A DNA stretch of 23,326 nt from JBDIAG01 sp963835085. GTDB taxonomy: Bacteria; Actinomycetota; Actinomycetes; Actinomycetales; CAWJMD01. Of the stretch, positions 15,763 to 22,315 are shown piece after piece. The position numbers and the translations under genes were made by a program. Location: assembly GCA_963835085.1 (NCBI GenBank), contig CAWIED010000006.1, positions 1 through 23,326 on the forward strand, given 5' to 3'. How positions within the stretch are numbered: the first letter of the stretch is position 1; each line of letters opens with the position of its first letter. The notes under the pieces were generated by a model. The model ran no database searches and had not been told where the DNA came from. It saw nothing but the letters and a program-made list of their open reading frames with translations.

Positions 15763-16142
15763 CGCGGAGCCTTGCTTGACACGGCATCGCCGGATCTCGG
15801 ATGGTCGCTGGCTTTCGGGCCGGCCAGTTCGGCCAGATCTGTGGTGCCCCGGGAACGGAACAGCAGCAGGACGACCGCGAGCGCCACACCGATCTCGGCG
15901 GCGGCGATGGTGATGGCGAAGAGGGCGCCCACCTGTCCGCTGAACAATCCCAGCTGGCCGCTGAGACCAGCGCCGTGCTGGGACGTGAGCCGGGCATCGC
16001 TGATGATGAGGACGAGGGCCCCCGCATTGATCAGGAGCTCTGCCCCCACGAGCACCATGACCGCGTTGCGGCGCGCGAGCACGCCATAGAGGCCGAGGCC
16101 CGCTAGGAGCGCAGCCAGCAGCGAGGGGATGACGAGGTTCAC
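15759..16142 (-). CDS. nuoK: NADH-quinone oxidoreductase subunit K
   Basis: This small membrane subunit has three helices and 127 residues, about 25 more than the E. coli protein. The two buried glutamates needed for proton transfer are visible: Glu35 in LVGAELLINA and Glu83 in TIAAAEIGVALAVVLLLF. The extra residues form a polar C-terminal tail after about residue 100. The GTG start at 16142 overlaps the nuoJ stop (GTGA), and the stop overlaps the nuoL ATG. Because of this overlap no other start is likely. Confidence 0.93.
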   Translation of the reverse strand: MNLVIPSLLAALLAGLGLYGVLARRNAVMVLVGAELLINAGALVLIISDARLTSQHGAGLSGQLGLFSGQVGALFAITIAAAEIGVALAVVLLLFRSRGTTDLAELAGPKASDHPRSGDAVSSKAPR

Positions 16143-16660
16143 GAGTCGATCTCGCCCTCGTCTCGGGCGCCGGCCCGGCTCAGCGACACCGCTGCCACCA
16201 GAGCCGCCAGCAACAGGATCGAGATGAGCTCGAACGGCAGCACCCACGAGGTGAACAGGGCTCCGCCCAGCGGAGCCGCCTGCCCGGCTGTCGTCAGTGG
16301 CGGCACGTGGGTCGGTTCGGCGCTCAGCAGGGCACCCAGCACCACGGCCGTGGCCCCGGCCGCGACGACGAGCGCGAGGATCCGGCGCGGCAGCGAGTGA
16401 TCGAGCGTGCTGGTGTCGGCGGGTGCCCGGGTGAGCATGAGCGCGAACAGCAGGAGCACCACCACCGCACCCACGTAGACCAGCAGTTGGACGAGGCCCA
16501 CGATCTCCGCCCCCATGGCGAGGTAAACGCCGGCCAATGCGCCGAGGCTGAGCACCAGGTACAGGGCCGCGTGCACCACCCTGGGGCTGGTCACGGCCAA
16601 CGCCGCCGACCCCGCGCAGAGCAGGCCGAACCCCGCGATGAGCACGTCGATGCCGCTCAT
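16139..16660 (-). CDS. nuoJ: NADH-quinone oxidoreductase subunit J
   Basis: A membrane subunit of 173 residues with five hydrophobic segments. VQLLVYVGAVVVLLLFALML (57-76) is the conserved helix that carries the family tyrosine (Tyr62) and contacts NuoK and NuoA. The start SGIDVLIAGFGLLCAGSAALAV is typical. The ATG at 16660 overlaps the nuoI stop (ATGA), and the gene overlaps nuoK by four bases. Confidence 0.92.
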   Translation of the reverse strand: MSGIDVLIAGFGLLCAGSAALAVTSPRVVHAALYLVLSLGALAGVYLAMGAEIVGLVQLLVYVGAVVVLLLFALMLTRAPADTSTLDHSLPRRILALVVAAGATAVVLGALLSAEPTHVPPLTTAGQAAPLGGALFTSWVLPFELISILLLAALVAAVSLSRAGARDEGEIDS

Positions 16661-17274
16661 CCGTCGCTCTCCTGGGCTGATTCGGCAGGCGCAGAAGCCG
16701 GGCCGGGTCGTGGGCCGGCGGGAGATGGCTGGGGTGCACCGCTTCGCGTCCCCCGCGCACCCGGGCCAGCAGAGCGGGCCGGCCGGGTGGGCGCTGCCAG
16801 CTCTTTGGGTTCGGGAGCGAGCGCGTCGAGTGGCGCAGGAGCGGGCACCGTCCACATCCACTCCCGCAGCCGGTCCTTCTCATGCGTGAGGTCACCGATG
16901 TCGGTGCTGGAGTATTCGAACTGGGGGCTCCAGAACAGGGCGTCGAACGGGCAGACCTCGATGCAGATGCCGCAGTACATGCACAGTGAGAAGTCGATGG
17001 CGAAGCGGTCGAGCACGTTGCGTTGCCGGGCCCGGGCCGCCCCCTCCACGAGAATGGACTCCTTGTGTGAGTCGATGTAGATGCACCAGTCGGGGCATTC
17101 GCGGGCGCACAGCATGCAGACCGTGCAGTTCTCCTCCAGCAAGGCGATGACGCCCCGGGAGCGCGGCGGCAGCTGTGGGGCGACCTCGGGGTACTCGCCG
17201 GTGACGGTCTTCCTGGTCAGCGTGCGCAGGGTGACCGCCAGGCCGCGCGCCAGGCCGGTGAGTGGGCCGCTCAT
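16657..17274 (-). CDS. nuoI: NADH-quinone oxidoreductase subunit I, 2x[4Fe-4S], with Pro/Ala-rich tail
   Basis: NuoI carries clusters N6a and N6b in the connecting arm of complex I. Both ferredoxin motifs are complete: CTVCMLCARECP (Cys50, 53, 56, 60) and CMYCGICIEVCP (Cys98, 101, 104, 108). Conserved GEYPEVAPQLPPRSRG precedes them. After WMWTVPAPAP (about 140) comes a tail of some 60 residues rich in Pro, Ala and Gly that is not part of the fold. The protein is 205 residues. The ATG at 17274 is 19 bases after the nuoH stop, with GGAG about 7 bases upstream. The next gene, nuoJ, overlaps by four bases. Confidence 0.94.
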   Translation of the reverse strand: MSGPLTGLARGLAVTLRTLTRKTVTGEYPEVAPQLPPRSRGVIALLEENCTVCMLCARECPDWCIYIDSHKESILVEGAARARQRNVLDRFAIDFSLCMYCGICIEVCPFDALFWSPQFEYSSTDIGDLTHEKDRLREWMWTVPAPAPLDALAPEPKELAAPTRPARSAGPGARGTRSGAPQPSPAGPRPGPASAPAESAQESDG

Positions 17275-17293
17275 CGCGCGCTCCGCGAACCGG

Positions 17294-18247
17294 TCATGCG
17301 AGCGACCACACGACGACGGCGGTGAGGGCGAGCTGCCCCAGCGCGAGCGGCACCAACACCAGCCAGGCGAGCGACTGCAACTGGTCTTCGCGCAGGCGGG
17401 GCCAGGCCACCCGCATCCAGATGACGAGGAACGCCACAAGGGCAGCCTTGAGCACGGTCCAGAGCCAGCCGAGCGAGGCGGCGAATGGCCCTGCCCAGCC
17501 ACCGAGGAAGAGCACCGCGAACAGGCCGGAGAGCACGACGATGCCCGCATACTCAGACAGCAGGAAGAAGGCGAACCGCAGACCGCCGTACTCGGTGTAG
17601 GGGCCGAGCACGAGTTCGGCGTCGGCGATCGGCATGTCGAAGGGCGGACGCTGCAGTTCGGCCACCCCCGCCACCAGGAACACCACCGCGGCCGGTGCCT
17701 GCCAGAACAGCCACCACCACTGCCAACGGTCGGCGATGACGACGAGATCGAGGCTGCCGGCCGCCATGGCCACCGACGTGGCGGCCAGCACGAGCGGCAG
17801 TTCATAGCTGAGAAGCTGTGCCGCAGTGCGCATTCCGCCGAGCATCGAGTACTTGTTGCCGCTGGCCCAGCCGCCCATGAGGGTGCCGAGCACTCCGACG
17901 GCCGATGCGGCGAGCACGAACAACAGTCCGCCGTCGAGACGGGCGCCGACAATGGTGGGACTCAACGGAACGGCCGCCAGCGCCACCAGGTAGGGCACCA
18001 AGGCAACTCCTGGCGCCAGCGCGAAGACCGACTTGTCGGCGGCGGCCGGGGTCACCGCCTCCTTCTGGACGAACTTCACGCCGTCGGCCACGAGTTGAGC
18101 CCAGCCGTGGAAGGCACCGGCGTACATCGGGCCGAGCCGACCCTGCATGTGCGCCATCACCTTGTGCTCGGCCTGGCCCACGAGCAGGGGCAGGACGAGG
18201 AACGCCGCCAGCACGGCCACGGCCCTGAGCACGATGTCGCCCACCAT
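17294..18247 (-). CDS. nuoH: NADH-quinone oxidoreductase subunit H
   Basis: NuoH forms the quinone channel with NuoB and NuoD and starts the proton path. The 317-residue protein has about eight helices. It shows GQAEHKVMAHMQGRLGP (24-40), GGWASGNKYSMLGGMRTAAQLLSYELPL (125-152) and RPPFDMPIADAELVLGPYTEYGGLRFAFFLLSEY (200-233). In the last motif it has FDMPIAD where E. coli-type proteins have FDLPEAE, a variant I associate with the second, NuoEFG-less complex I of actinobacteria. The ATG at 18247 has TAGGCT exactly 7 bases upstream, so a leaderless internal promoter is likely. The preceding gene, nuoC, ends 167 bases upstream. Confidence 0.93.
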   Translation of the reverse strand: MVGDIVLRAVAVLAAFLVLPLLVGQAEHKVMAHMQGRLGPMYAGAFHGWAQLVADGVKFVQKEAVTPAAADKSVFALAPGVALVPYLVALAAVPLSPTIVGARLDGGLLFVLAASAVGVLGTLMGGWASGNKYSMLGGMRTAAQLLSYELPLVLAATSVAMAAGSLDLVVIADRWQWWWLFWQAPAAVVFLVAGVAELQRPPFDMPIADAELVLGPYTEYGGLRFAFFLLSEYAGIVVLSGLFAVLFLGGWAGPFAASLGWLWTVLKAALVAFLVIWMRVAWPRLREDQLQSLAWLVLVPLALGQLALTAVVVWSLA

Positions 18248-18260
18248 GGCTCCGAGCCTA
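18248..18260 (-). promoter_or_regulatory. leaderless promoter -10 for nuoH-N
   Basis: Minus strand TAGGCT (18260-18255), then CGGAGCC, then ATG 18247. The CGGAG could instead be a close ribosome-binding site, but the geometry equals that before pgmB. The site would let nuoH-N be expressed apart from nuoC. Confidence 0.45.
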
Positions 18261-18414
18261 GGTGACCGGTGCCAAGTGCGGCCTACTGCGCGATGCCCAG
18301 GCACGCACTGGGGGGCGTTGCCGCCGACTCGACCTGGCTTCGCCCCGCCTCGCTCCGGCGTGCCCGGCACACACCCGAGCACCGCTGGCAACGGCCGCAA
18401 TTGGCATCACCCAC

Positions 18415-19038
18415 CTACTCACCGGACTCATCGCGCGGACCCCACGTAGCGGGGTCGGGTACGCCCGGCGGGAGCGACTTTCGCCGTGAGGGCGGGCCGT
18501 GATCGTCGGCTCCCTCACCGGGCTCTTTGGCTCCGGGCCAGACCTTGGCCGCGCGGGCGGCAAGCTGGAACGACTTGCGCAAGGGGGTGCCTTCGAACCC
18601 CTCGGGCAAGAGAAGCGGACGGAGCCCGGCCCCGCTGCCGTCGTCGAAACCGTCGAACTCGACGCCGAACATCTCGAACGTCTCGCGCTCGTGCCAGGCG
18701 GCGCCGGCGAAGAGCCCGGTGAGTGAAGGCAGCCGAAGACTGCCGTCGGACGCCGAAATGGCGCGGGTTCTGATCAGGAGTCGGCTCAGTGGTCGCTGCT
18801 CTTGGGGCAACGCGACCAGATGCACGACCACGTCGACCCCGGCGGGTTCCCGATCGGTCTCGTCGACGCCGGTGAGCCAGTCGAGGTAGTCGTAGCCGGC
18901 CGCACGGGCGGCCGCGATGCACTCGACCCAGGAATCGGCGGGTACGTCTATGCACTCTGTGCCGGCGGCGTCGCTCGAGGAGACCTGCGCCTGTTCGGGC
19001 CAGGCGGGCTTCGGGGCTGGGTTCTCCGCTCCGCTCAC
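18415..19038 (-). CDS. nuoC: NADH-quinone oxidoreductase subunit C (30 kDa)
   Basis: NuoC lies in the hydrophilic arm next to NuoD. The 207-residue product has DYLDWLTGVDE, then GAAWHERETFEMFGVEFDGF (the family WHERE-D/E-MFG signature), LRPLLLPEGFEGTPLRKSFQL and a C-terminal actinobacterial tail with PPGVPDPATWGPRD. The start is taken as GTG 19038. Upstream codons are not NuoC-like, and TACTCT lies 6 bases before it. In complete clusters nuoD follows nuoC; here the next gene is nuoH, after 167 bases that show no NuoD remnant. It is divergent from pdxY. Confidence 0.87.
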   Translation of the reverse strand: MSGAENPAPKPAWPEQAQVSSSDAAGTECIDVPADSWVECIAAARAAGYDYLDWLTGVDETDREPAGVDVVVHLVALPQEQRPLSRLLIRTRAISASDGSLRLPSLTGLFAGAAWHERETFEMFGVEFDGFDDGSGAGLRPLLLPEGFEGTPLRKSFQLAARAAKVWPGAKEPGEGADDHGPPSRRKSLPPGVPDPATWGPRDESGE

Positions 19039-19050
19039 CCGGTCAGAGTA
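19039..19050 (-). promoter_or_regulatory. leaderless promoter -10 for nuoC
   Basis: Minus strand TACTCT (19050-19045) plus GACCGG leads directly into GTG 19038. The same GACCGG precedes the divergent pdxY start. Confidence 0.5.
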
Positions 19051-19079
19051 GTGCCGGGGTCGTCGTGCGGCCTGCGGGT

Positions 19080-19117
19080 ACCTGTCTGGCACAGGTGCGG
19101 TTCTGGCACCAGGTGCG
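19080..19117. promoter_or_regulatory. possible operator in the nuoC/pdxY divergent region
   Basis: ACCTGT-CTGGC-ACAGGT at 19080-19096 is a perfect inverted repeat. CTGGCACAGGTGCG (19086-19099) recurs as CTGGCACCAGGTGCG (19103-19117), so the region holds two phased, related sites of about 14-15 bases spaced 17 bases apart. It lies centrally between the two start codons. A regulator binding here could act on both genes; which one is unknown. Confidence 0.45.
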
Positions 19118-19142
19118 ATCGCTCGGGGGTGGATTGGCTCAA

Positions 19143-19154
19143 TATCCTGACCGG
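19143..19154 (+). promoter_or_regulatory. leaderless promoter -10 for pdxY
   Basis: TATCCT (19143-19148) plus GACCGG leads directly into the ATG at 19155. There is no ribosome-binding site in between, which supports leaderless initiation. Confidence 0.5.
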
Positions 19155-20012
19155 ATGCAGATCTTGTCCATCCAGTCATCCGTGGCGTACGGGCACGCAG
19201 GAAACTCTTCGGCCACGTTCACCTTGCAACGGCTGGGGCATGAGGTCTGGTCGGTGTACACGGTGCATTTCTCGAATCACACCGGCTACTCCGCGTGGCG
19301 GGGGCCGGTGCTGTCTCCGAGCGACGTCGCCGACGTGATAAACGGCATCGAAGAGCGGGGTGTGTTCGGCCAGTGCGATGCCGTGTTGTCTGGTTATCAG
19401 GGCGCCGAGGAGGTGGGGGCAGTTATTCTCGACGCGGTGCGGCGGGTGAAGACAGCCAATCCCAAGGCGGTGTACTGCTGTGACCCAGTGATGGGTGACG
19501 CGGACCGCGGCTTTTTCGTGCGGCCCGGCATTCCGGAGTTCATGCGCGACACGGTGGTGCCGCGGGCAGACATCGTCACCCCCAATCAGTTTGAGCTTGA
19601 ATATCTGACGGGCGCGCCCGCTGGCAGCCTGCAGACTGATGCTGAGGTGCTGGCTGCAGCCCGGCGCCTGTCCGCCAGCGGCCCGCAGACGGTTCTCGTC
19701 ACGTCTGTGATGACTTCCGACACCGCGCCCGACACGATCGGCATGCTCGCTGTGGACGGTGATGAGGCCTGGCGCGTTGAGACCCCGTTGCTGCCCCTAT
19801 CTGTGAATGGCGCCGGTGATGCCACTGCTGCGATGTTTTGCGCGCACAGTTTGACGTACGGGGTGAAGACGGCCCTCGAACTGACCGCCGCCAGCATCTA
19901 CGGGGTGCTCAAGGCAACCGTCGAAGCGGGCCGTCGCGAAATTGCGCTCATTCCTGCTCAAGACGAGTTGGTTGCACCCAGTTTTGCCGTCACCGCGCAG
20001 CGGGTCGACTAA
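19155..20012 (+). CDS. pdxY: pyridoxal kinase PdxY
   Basis: PdxY phosphorylates pyridoxal for the pyridoxal 5'-phosphate salvage pathway. The product has 285 residues, close to E. coli PdxY. Motifs in order: MQILSIQSSVAYGHAGNSSATF (substrate side), HFSNHTGYSAWRG, the GYQG loop (80-83), CCDPVMGDADRGFFV (108-122), ADIVTPNQFELEYLTG (138-152) and the ribokinase-fold NGAGDATAAMF (218-228) with catalytic Asp222. The ATG at 19155 gives the standard N-terminus, and the -10 sits 6 bases upstream. It is divergent from nuoC and apparently monocistronic. Confidence 0.94.
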   Translation: MQILSIQSSVAYGHAGNSSATFTLQRLGHEVWSVYTVHFSNHTGYSAWRGPVLSPSDVADVINGIEERGVFGQCDAVLSGYQGAEEVGAVILDAVRRVKTANPKAVYCCDPVMGDADRGFFVRPGIPEFMRDTVVPRADIVTPNQFELEYLTGAPAGSLQTDAEVLAAARRLSASGPQTVLVTSVMTSDTAPDTIGMLAVDGDEAWRVETPLLPLSVNGAGDATAAMFCAHSLTYGVKTALELTAASIYGVLKATVEAGRREIALIPAQDELVAPSFAVTAQRVD

Positions 20013-20175
20013 GAGCGCCAGAATGGAGATTCATCGAACCCACGTTTTCAGGTAGTAGACGACTTGAGCGCTTGGCTCACGCATCTCCACGTGGAACTCA
20101 CCCTTCTACATCGCTCGACTCGTATCGGTTGCTACCTATGCACTCATCCGAAACTTCCCCTTCCGGTCCGCCCGG

Positions 20176-20575
20176 ATGGGATCCCTGCGCGGAGATCTCC
20201 TCGAGCTTGTGCGGATCCTGGCGGAGACGCTCGAATCGAGCGATACAGCCCTTGTGGCAACGTTGGTGCAAGCTGGCTTGGCGGACCCTGAGCTCTGCGA
20301 CTACCTCGAGACCGCGGCGGGGCCAACCGGCGCTCGTCTCCCCACGGACGTGCTGCAGCGCGCAGCGTCGCGAGGAGAGTTGCCCGCGGGCGCGGATCCG
20401 TTTCCATACGACGAGGTCGCTGGATCGGCCATGGTCACGCGCGCGCTCAACGGCCTCCCATCCATACGGCGAGGAGTACCGCCAACAGCTCATCGACTCG
20501 GTCATCCTTCCCGCGCTCCGCCCGTCGACTTCGCCCGTCCACTACGCCGGCATCTTCTCCGGCCGAATCCACTGA
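20176..20575 (+). pseudogene. TetR-family regulator, C-terminal remnant with frameshift
   Basis: The reading begins GSLRGDLLELVRILAETLESSD and continues DPELCDYLE..., VLQRAASRGELPAGADPFPYDEVAGSAMVTRALNGLP. This matches the C-terminal ligand-binding half of many actinobacterial TetR repressors. A CCAT duplication at 20458-20465 shifts the frame, after which PYGEEYRQQLIDSVILPALRP continues to the stop at 20573-20575. No helix-turn-helix domain precedes it; 20013-20175 contains nothing I recognise. It cannot bind DNA as it stands and is probably a fragment of a transferred regulator-hydrolase pair. Confidence 0.75.
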
Positions 20576-20586
20576 GGAGCCACGCG

Positions 20587-21336
20587 ATGCCGCCGTTCAT
20601 CCCTAACTTCCGTTACGAGCGAATTCCCGGCCATGACGGAGTCGCAATCAATGCTGCCGTTGGCGGGTCCGGAGTGCCGGTCGTCCTACTGCACGGGTTC
20701 CCGCAGACTCACCTGATGTGGCGACATGTCGCCGTCGACCTCGCCGTAACCAATACAGTTATCGTTCCCGATCTGCGTGCATACGGTGACAGTGACAGGC
20801 CCGGCGCGACCACCCCAGGCATGTACTCCAAGCGCACCATGGCATCCGATGTCGTCGAGATCGCCAGCGCACTCGGGCACGAACGGTTCGCGCGGTGGGG
20901 CACGATCGCGGAGTGCTCGTGGCGTTTCGCGCAGGGCTCGACCAACCTGACGCGATCAGTCACCTCGGAATCCTCGACGTGCTTCCAACCCTCGACATGT
21001 GGAACGTGCTTCACGGCGTCGATGCGGCCGTGGCCTGGCACCTCTACCTCATGGCGCAGCCAGCGGGCCTTCCGGAGCGGATGATCGCCGGCGCGGTCCG
21101 ACGAGTTCTTCGGCGCCTTCCTCGACGCCTGGGGCGCCGACGAATCGACTATGCCGACCGAGATCCGCGAGGCTTACCTAGAGGCGTCACGGGACGCAGT
21201 TCCCTCGATCGTCGCCGACTACCGCGCCTCGGCCGGGATCGACCTTGAACACGACCGGACCGACCGCGCTCAAGGGACCAATCTGCCAATGCCCGTCGCG
21301 TCCATTGCACAGTCCTCTTGGTTGTCTTCGCCCTGA
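20587..21336 (+). pseudogene. alpha/beta hydrolase (haloacetate dehalogenase/epoxide hydrolase-like), two frameshifts, truncated
   Basis: The ATG at 20587 follows the TetR stop with GGAG 7 bases upstream. The first frame gives FRYERIPGHDGVAINAAVGG and PVVLLHGFPQTHLMWRHVA (oxyanion region) to ALGHERFA. Near 20893 the frame changes and continues GHDRGVLVAFRAGLDQPDAISHLGILDVLPTLDMWNV, whose GHDRG holds the expected Asp nucleophile. Near 21094 it changes again to SDEFFGAFLDAWGADESTMPTEIREAYLEASRD...LEHDRTDRAQGTNLPMPV. The family's C-terminal portion with the catalytic His is missing; the frame ends at 21336. Three pieces in correct order with a lost end show a decayed gene, not a set of small genes. 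Confidence 0.8.
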
Positions 21337-21433
21337 CTTGATGGGGCGCATCTCTATCGGCACAGTCTATATAGGGTGGAGTCTGACTACGAGATTGCGG
21401 TCGCGTCACTTTCGAAGGGATTGGTTCTAAGGG

Positions 21434-21600
21434 GACCAACAACACCGAGTATCTCCGGAGAAGCTTGTTGGCCGCCCCACACGTGGCCTTCGCGCTTTCA
21501 TGGTCAGTGTCACCCATCATCCCATAGAAGACTGCCAACCAAAGCCGATGCGCGTTAGTCGATCGGCCCAGGAATCCACGATGGGTGCCCTGTGAAATCT
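21434..21600 (-). pseudogene. decayed copy of the pre-toxin/Hint-start segment (displaced toxin module)
   Basis: Bases 21434-21493 align, at roughly 80-85% by eye, with 23019-23077, the part of the toxin gene that codes for the first residues of the Hint domain (NSFSGDTPVLLADG). Further on, 22 bases at about 21559-21580 are identical to about 23251-23272, which encodes SWIPGPI of the pre-toxin segment. Order and orientation are the same as in the intact gene, but about 110 bases between the two blocks are missing and the frame is broken. This looks like the leftover of an older C-terminal module displaced when the present toxin and immunity genes arrived. The segment 21337-21433 shows nothing recognisable, nor does 21601-21712. 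Confidence 0.7.
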
Positions 21601-21712
21601 TTGCACCGTGCACGATTCAGCTCTCCGAACTCAAATGCTCACAGGTTGACGTCTCTATAGGAATCGCTCAAGCCCACTCGGACTGGAAAGGAAATAAACC
21701 TGGTCCGGCAGG

Positions 21713-22315
21713 CTAGGTTCCACGCAGATCCTCTTCAAAGAACTCCCTAATCTCAGCGTGAGTTAAGGCGATTTCTCGCCCTCGCAAGAAACGTTCCAAA
21801 CCTGCTCCCACCGTTATAAAGAATTCAATATCTTTTTCCCTAACTTCACCATATTGGCCCTCTCGCAAGTTGTCCACCGTGCTCTTCACTCGTTGAACAT
21901 TCCCCGCTAAGATAGAAGAGAGCACTCGAACGCGCGCCTTCTCGATAGGCCAAGCTGGACTAAACGGGAGATCTTCATCCCATGGACCGTCGAACCAAAG
22001 GTTCGAAATATCCGCCGCACACTCGGCCGCCGCCAAAGGGGTCAACACCTTAGAGGCGAACATGGCCGCGTACTCGTCGCAGTCTCCGTCAGGAACATCC
22101 ATGTCAAGGGCGCCTCCGACGTCAAACCACCACCCAAGGTCCGTTTCTTGGATATAGACACCCACCTGGATGAACAGGGATCCCCGGTGGCGATACGGAC
22201 CAACCCTCACCTGACAATCTCGGAGATCTTTATGGGCGCCGATCTTATCGGCCGTGAAGCCCGCAGCTAGGATCGCTGCTTTCAGTGTAGTAAGACACGA
22301 CTTTCGAGCCATCAC
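21713..22315 (-). CDS. unrecognised protein, probable immunity protein of the adjacent nuclease toxin
   Basis: The gene encodes 200 residues from GTG 22315, or 199 from ATG 22312; both directly follow the toxin TAA at 22318-22316. I recognise no family. The protein is acidic, with no signal peptide and no membrane segment. It has aromatic-rich strands (SLFIQVGVYIQETDLGWWFDVGG, 46-68), an LWFDGPWDEDLPFSP segment, and a charged C-terminal half (YGEVREKDIEFF, EIREFFEEDLRG). Its place immediately after a polymorphic toxin, the acidic character and the low GC shared with the toxin tip are what an immunity protein would show. It would act in the cytoplasm by blocking the nuclease. The role is inferred from context only. 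Confidence 0.7.
   Translation of the reverse strand: MMARKSCLTTLKAAILAAGFTADKIGAHKDLRDCQVRVGPYRHRGSLFIQVGVYIQETDLGWWFDVGGALDMDVPDGDCDEYAAMFASKVLTPLAAAECAADISNLWFDGPWDEDLPFSPAWPIEKARVRVLSSILAGNVQRVKSTVDNLREGQYGEVREKDIEFFITVGAGLERFLRGREIALTHAEIREFFEEDLRGT

Noticed and set aside
17081..18265. + strand open frame opposite nuoH/nuoI (394 codons)
   Set aside because: His/Glu/Arg-rich shadow of two certain genes, with no family resemblance.
18248..18414. Possible nuoD remnant between nuoC and nuoH
   Set aside because: No NuoD motif can be read in any frame of these 167 bases.
21434..21613. CRISPR or simple repeat origin for the duplicated bases
   Set aside because: There are only two copies, they are collinear with coding parts of one gene, and there is no regular spacing.
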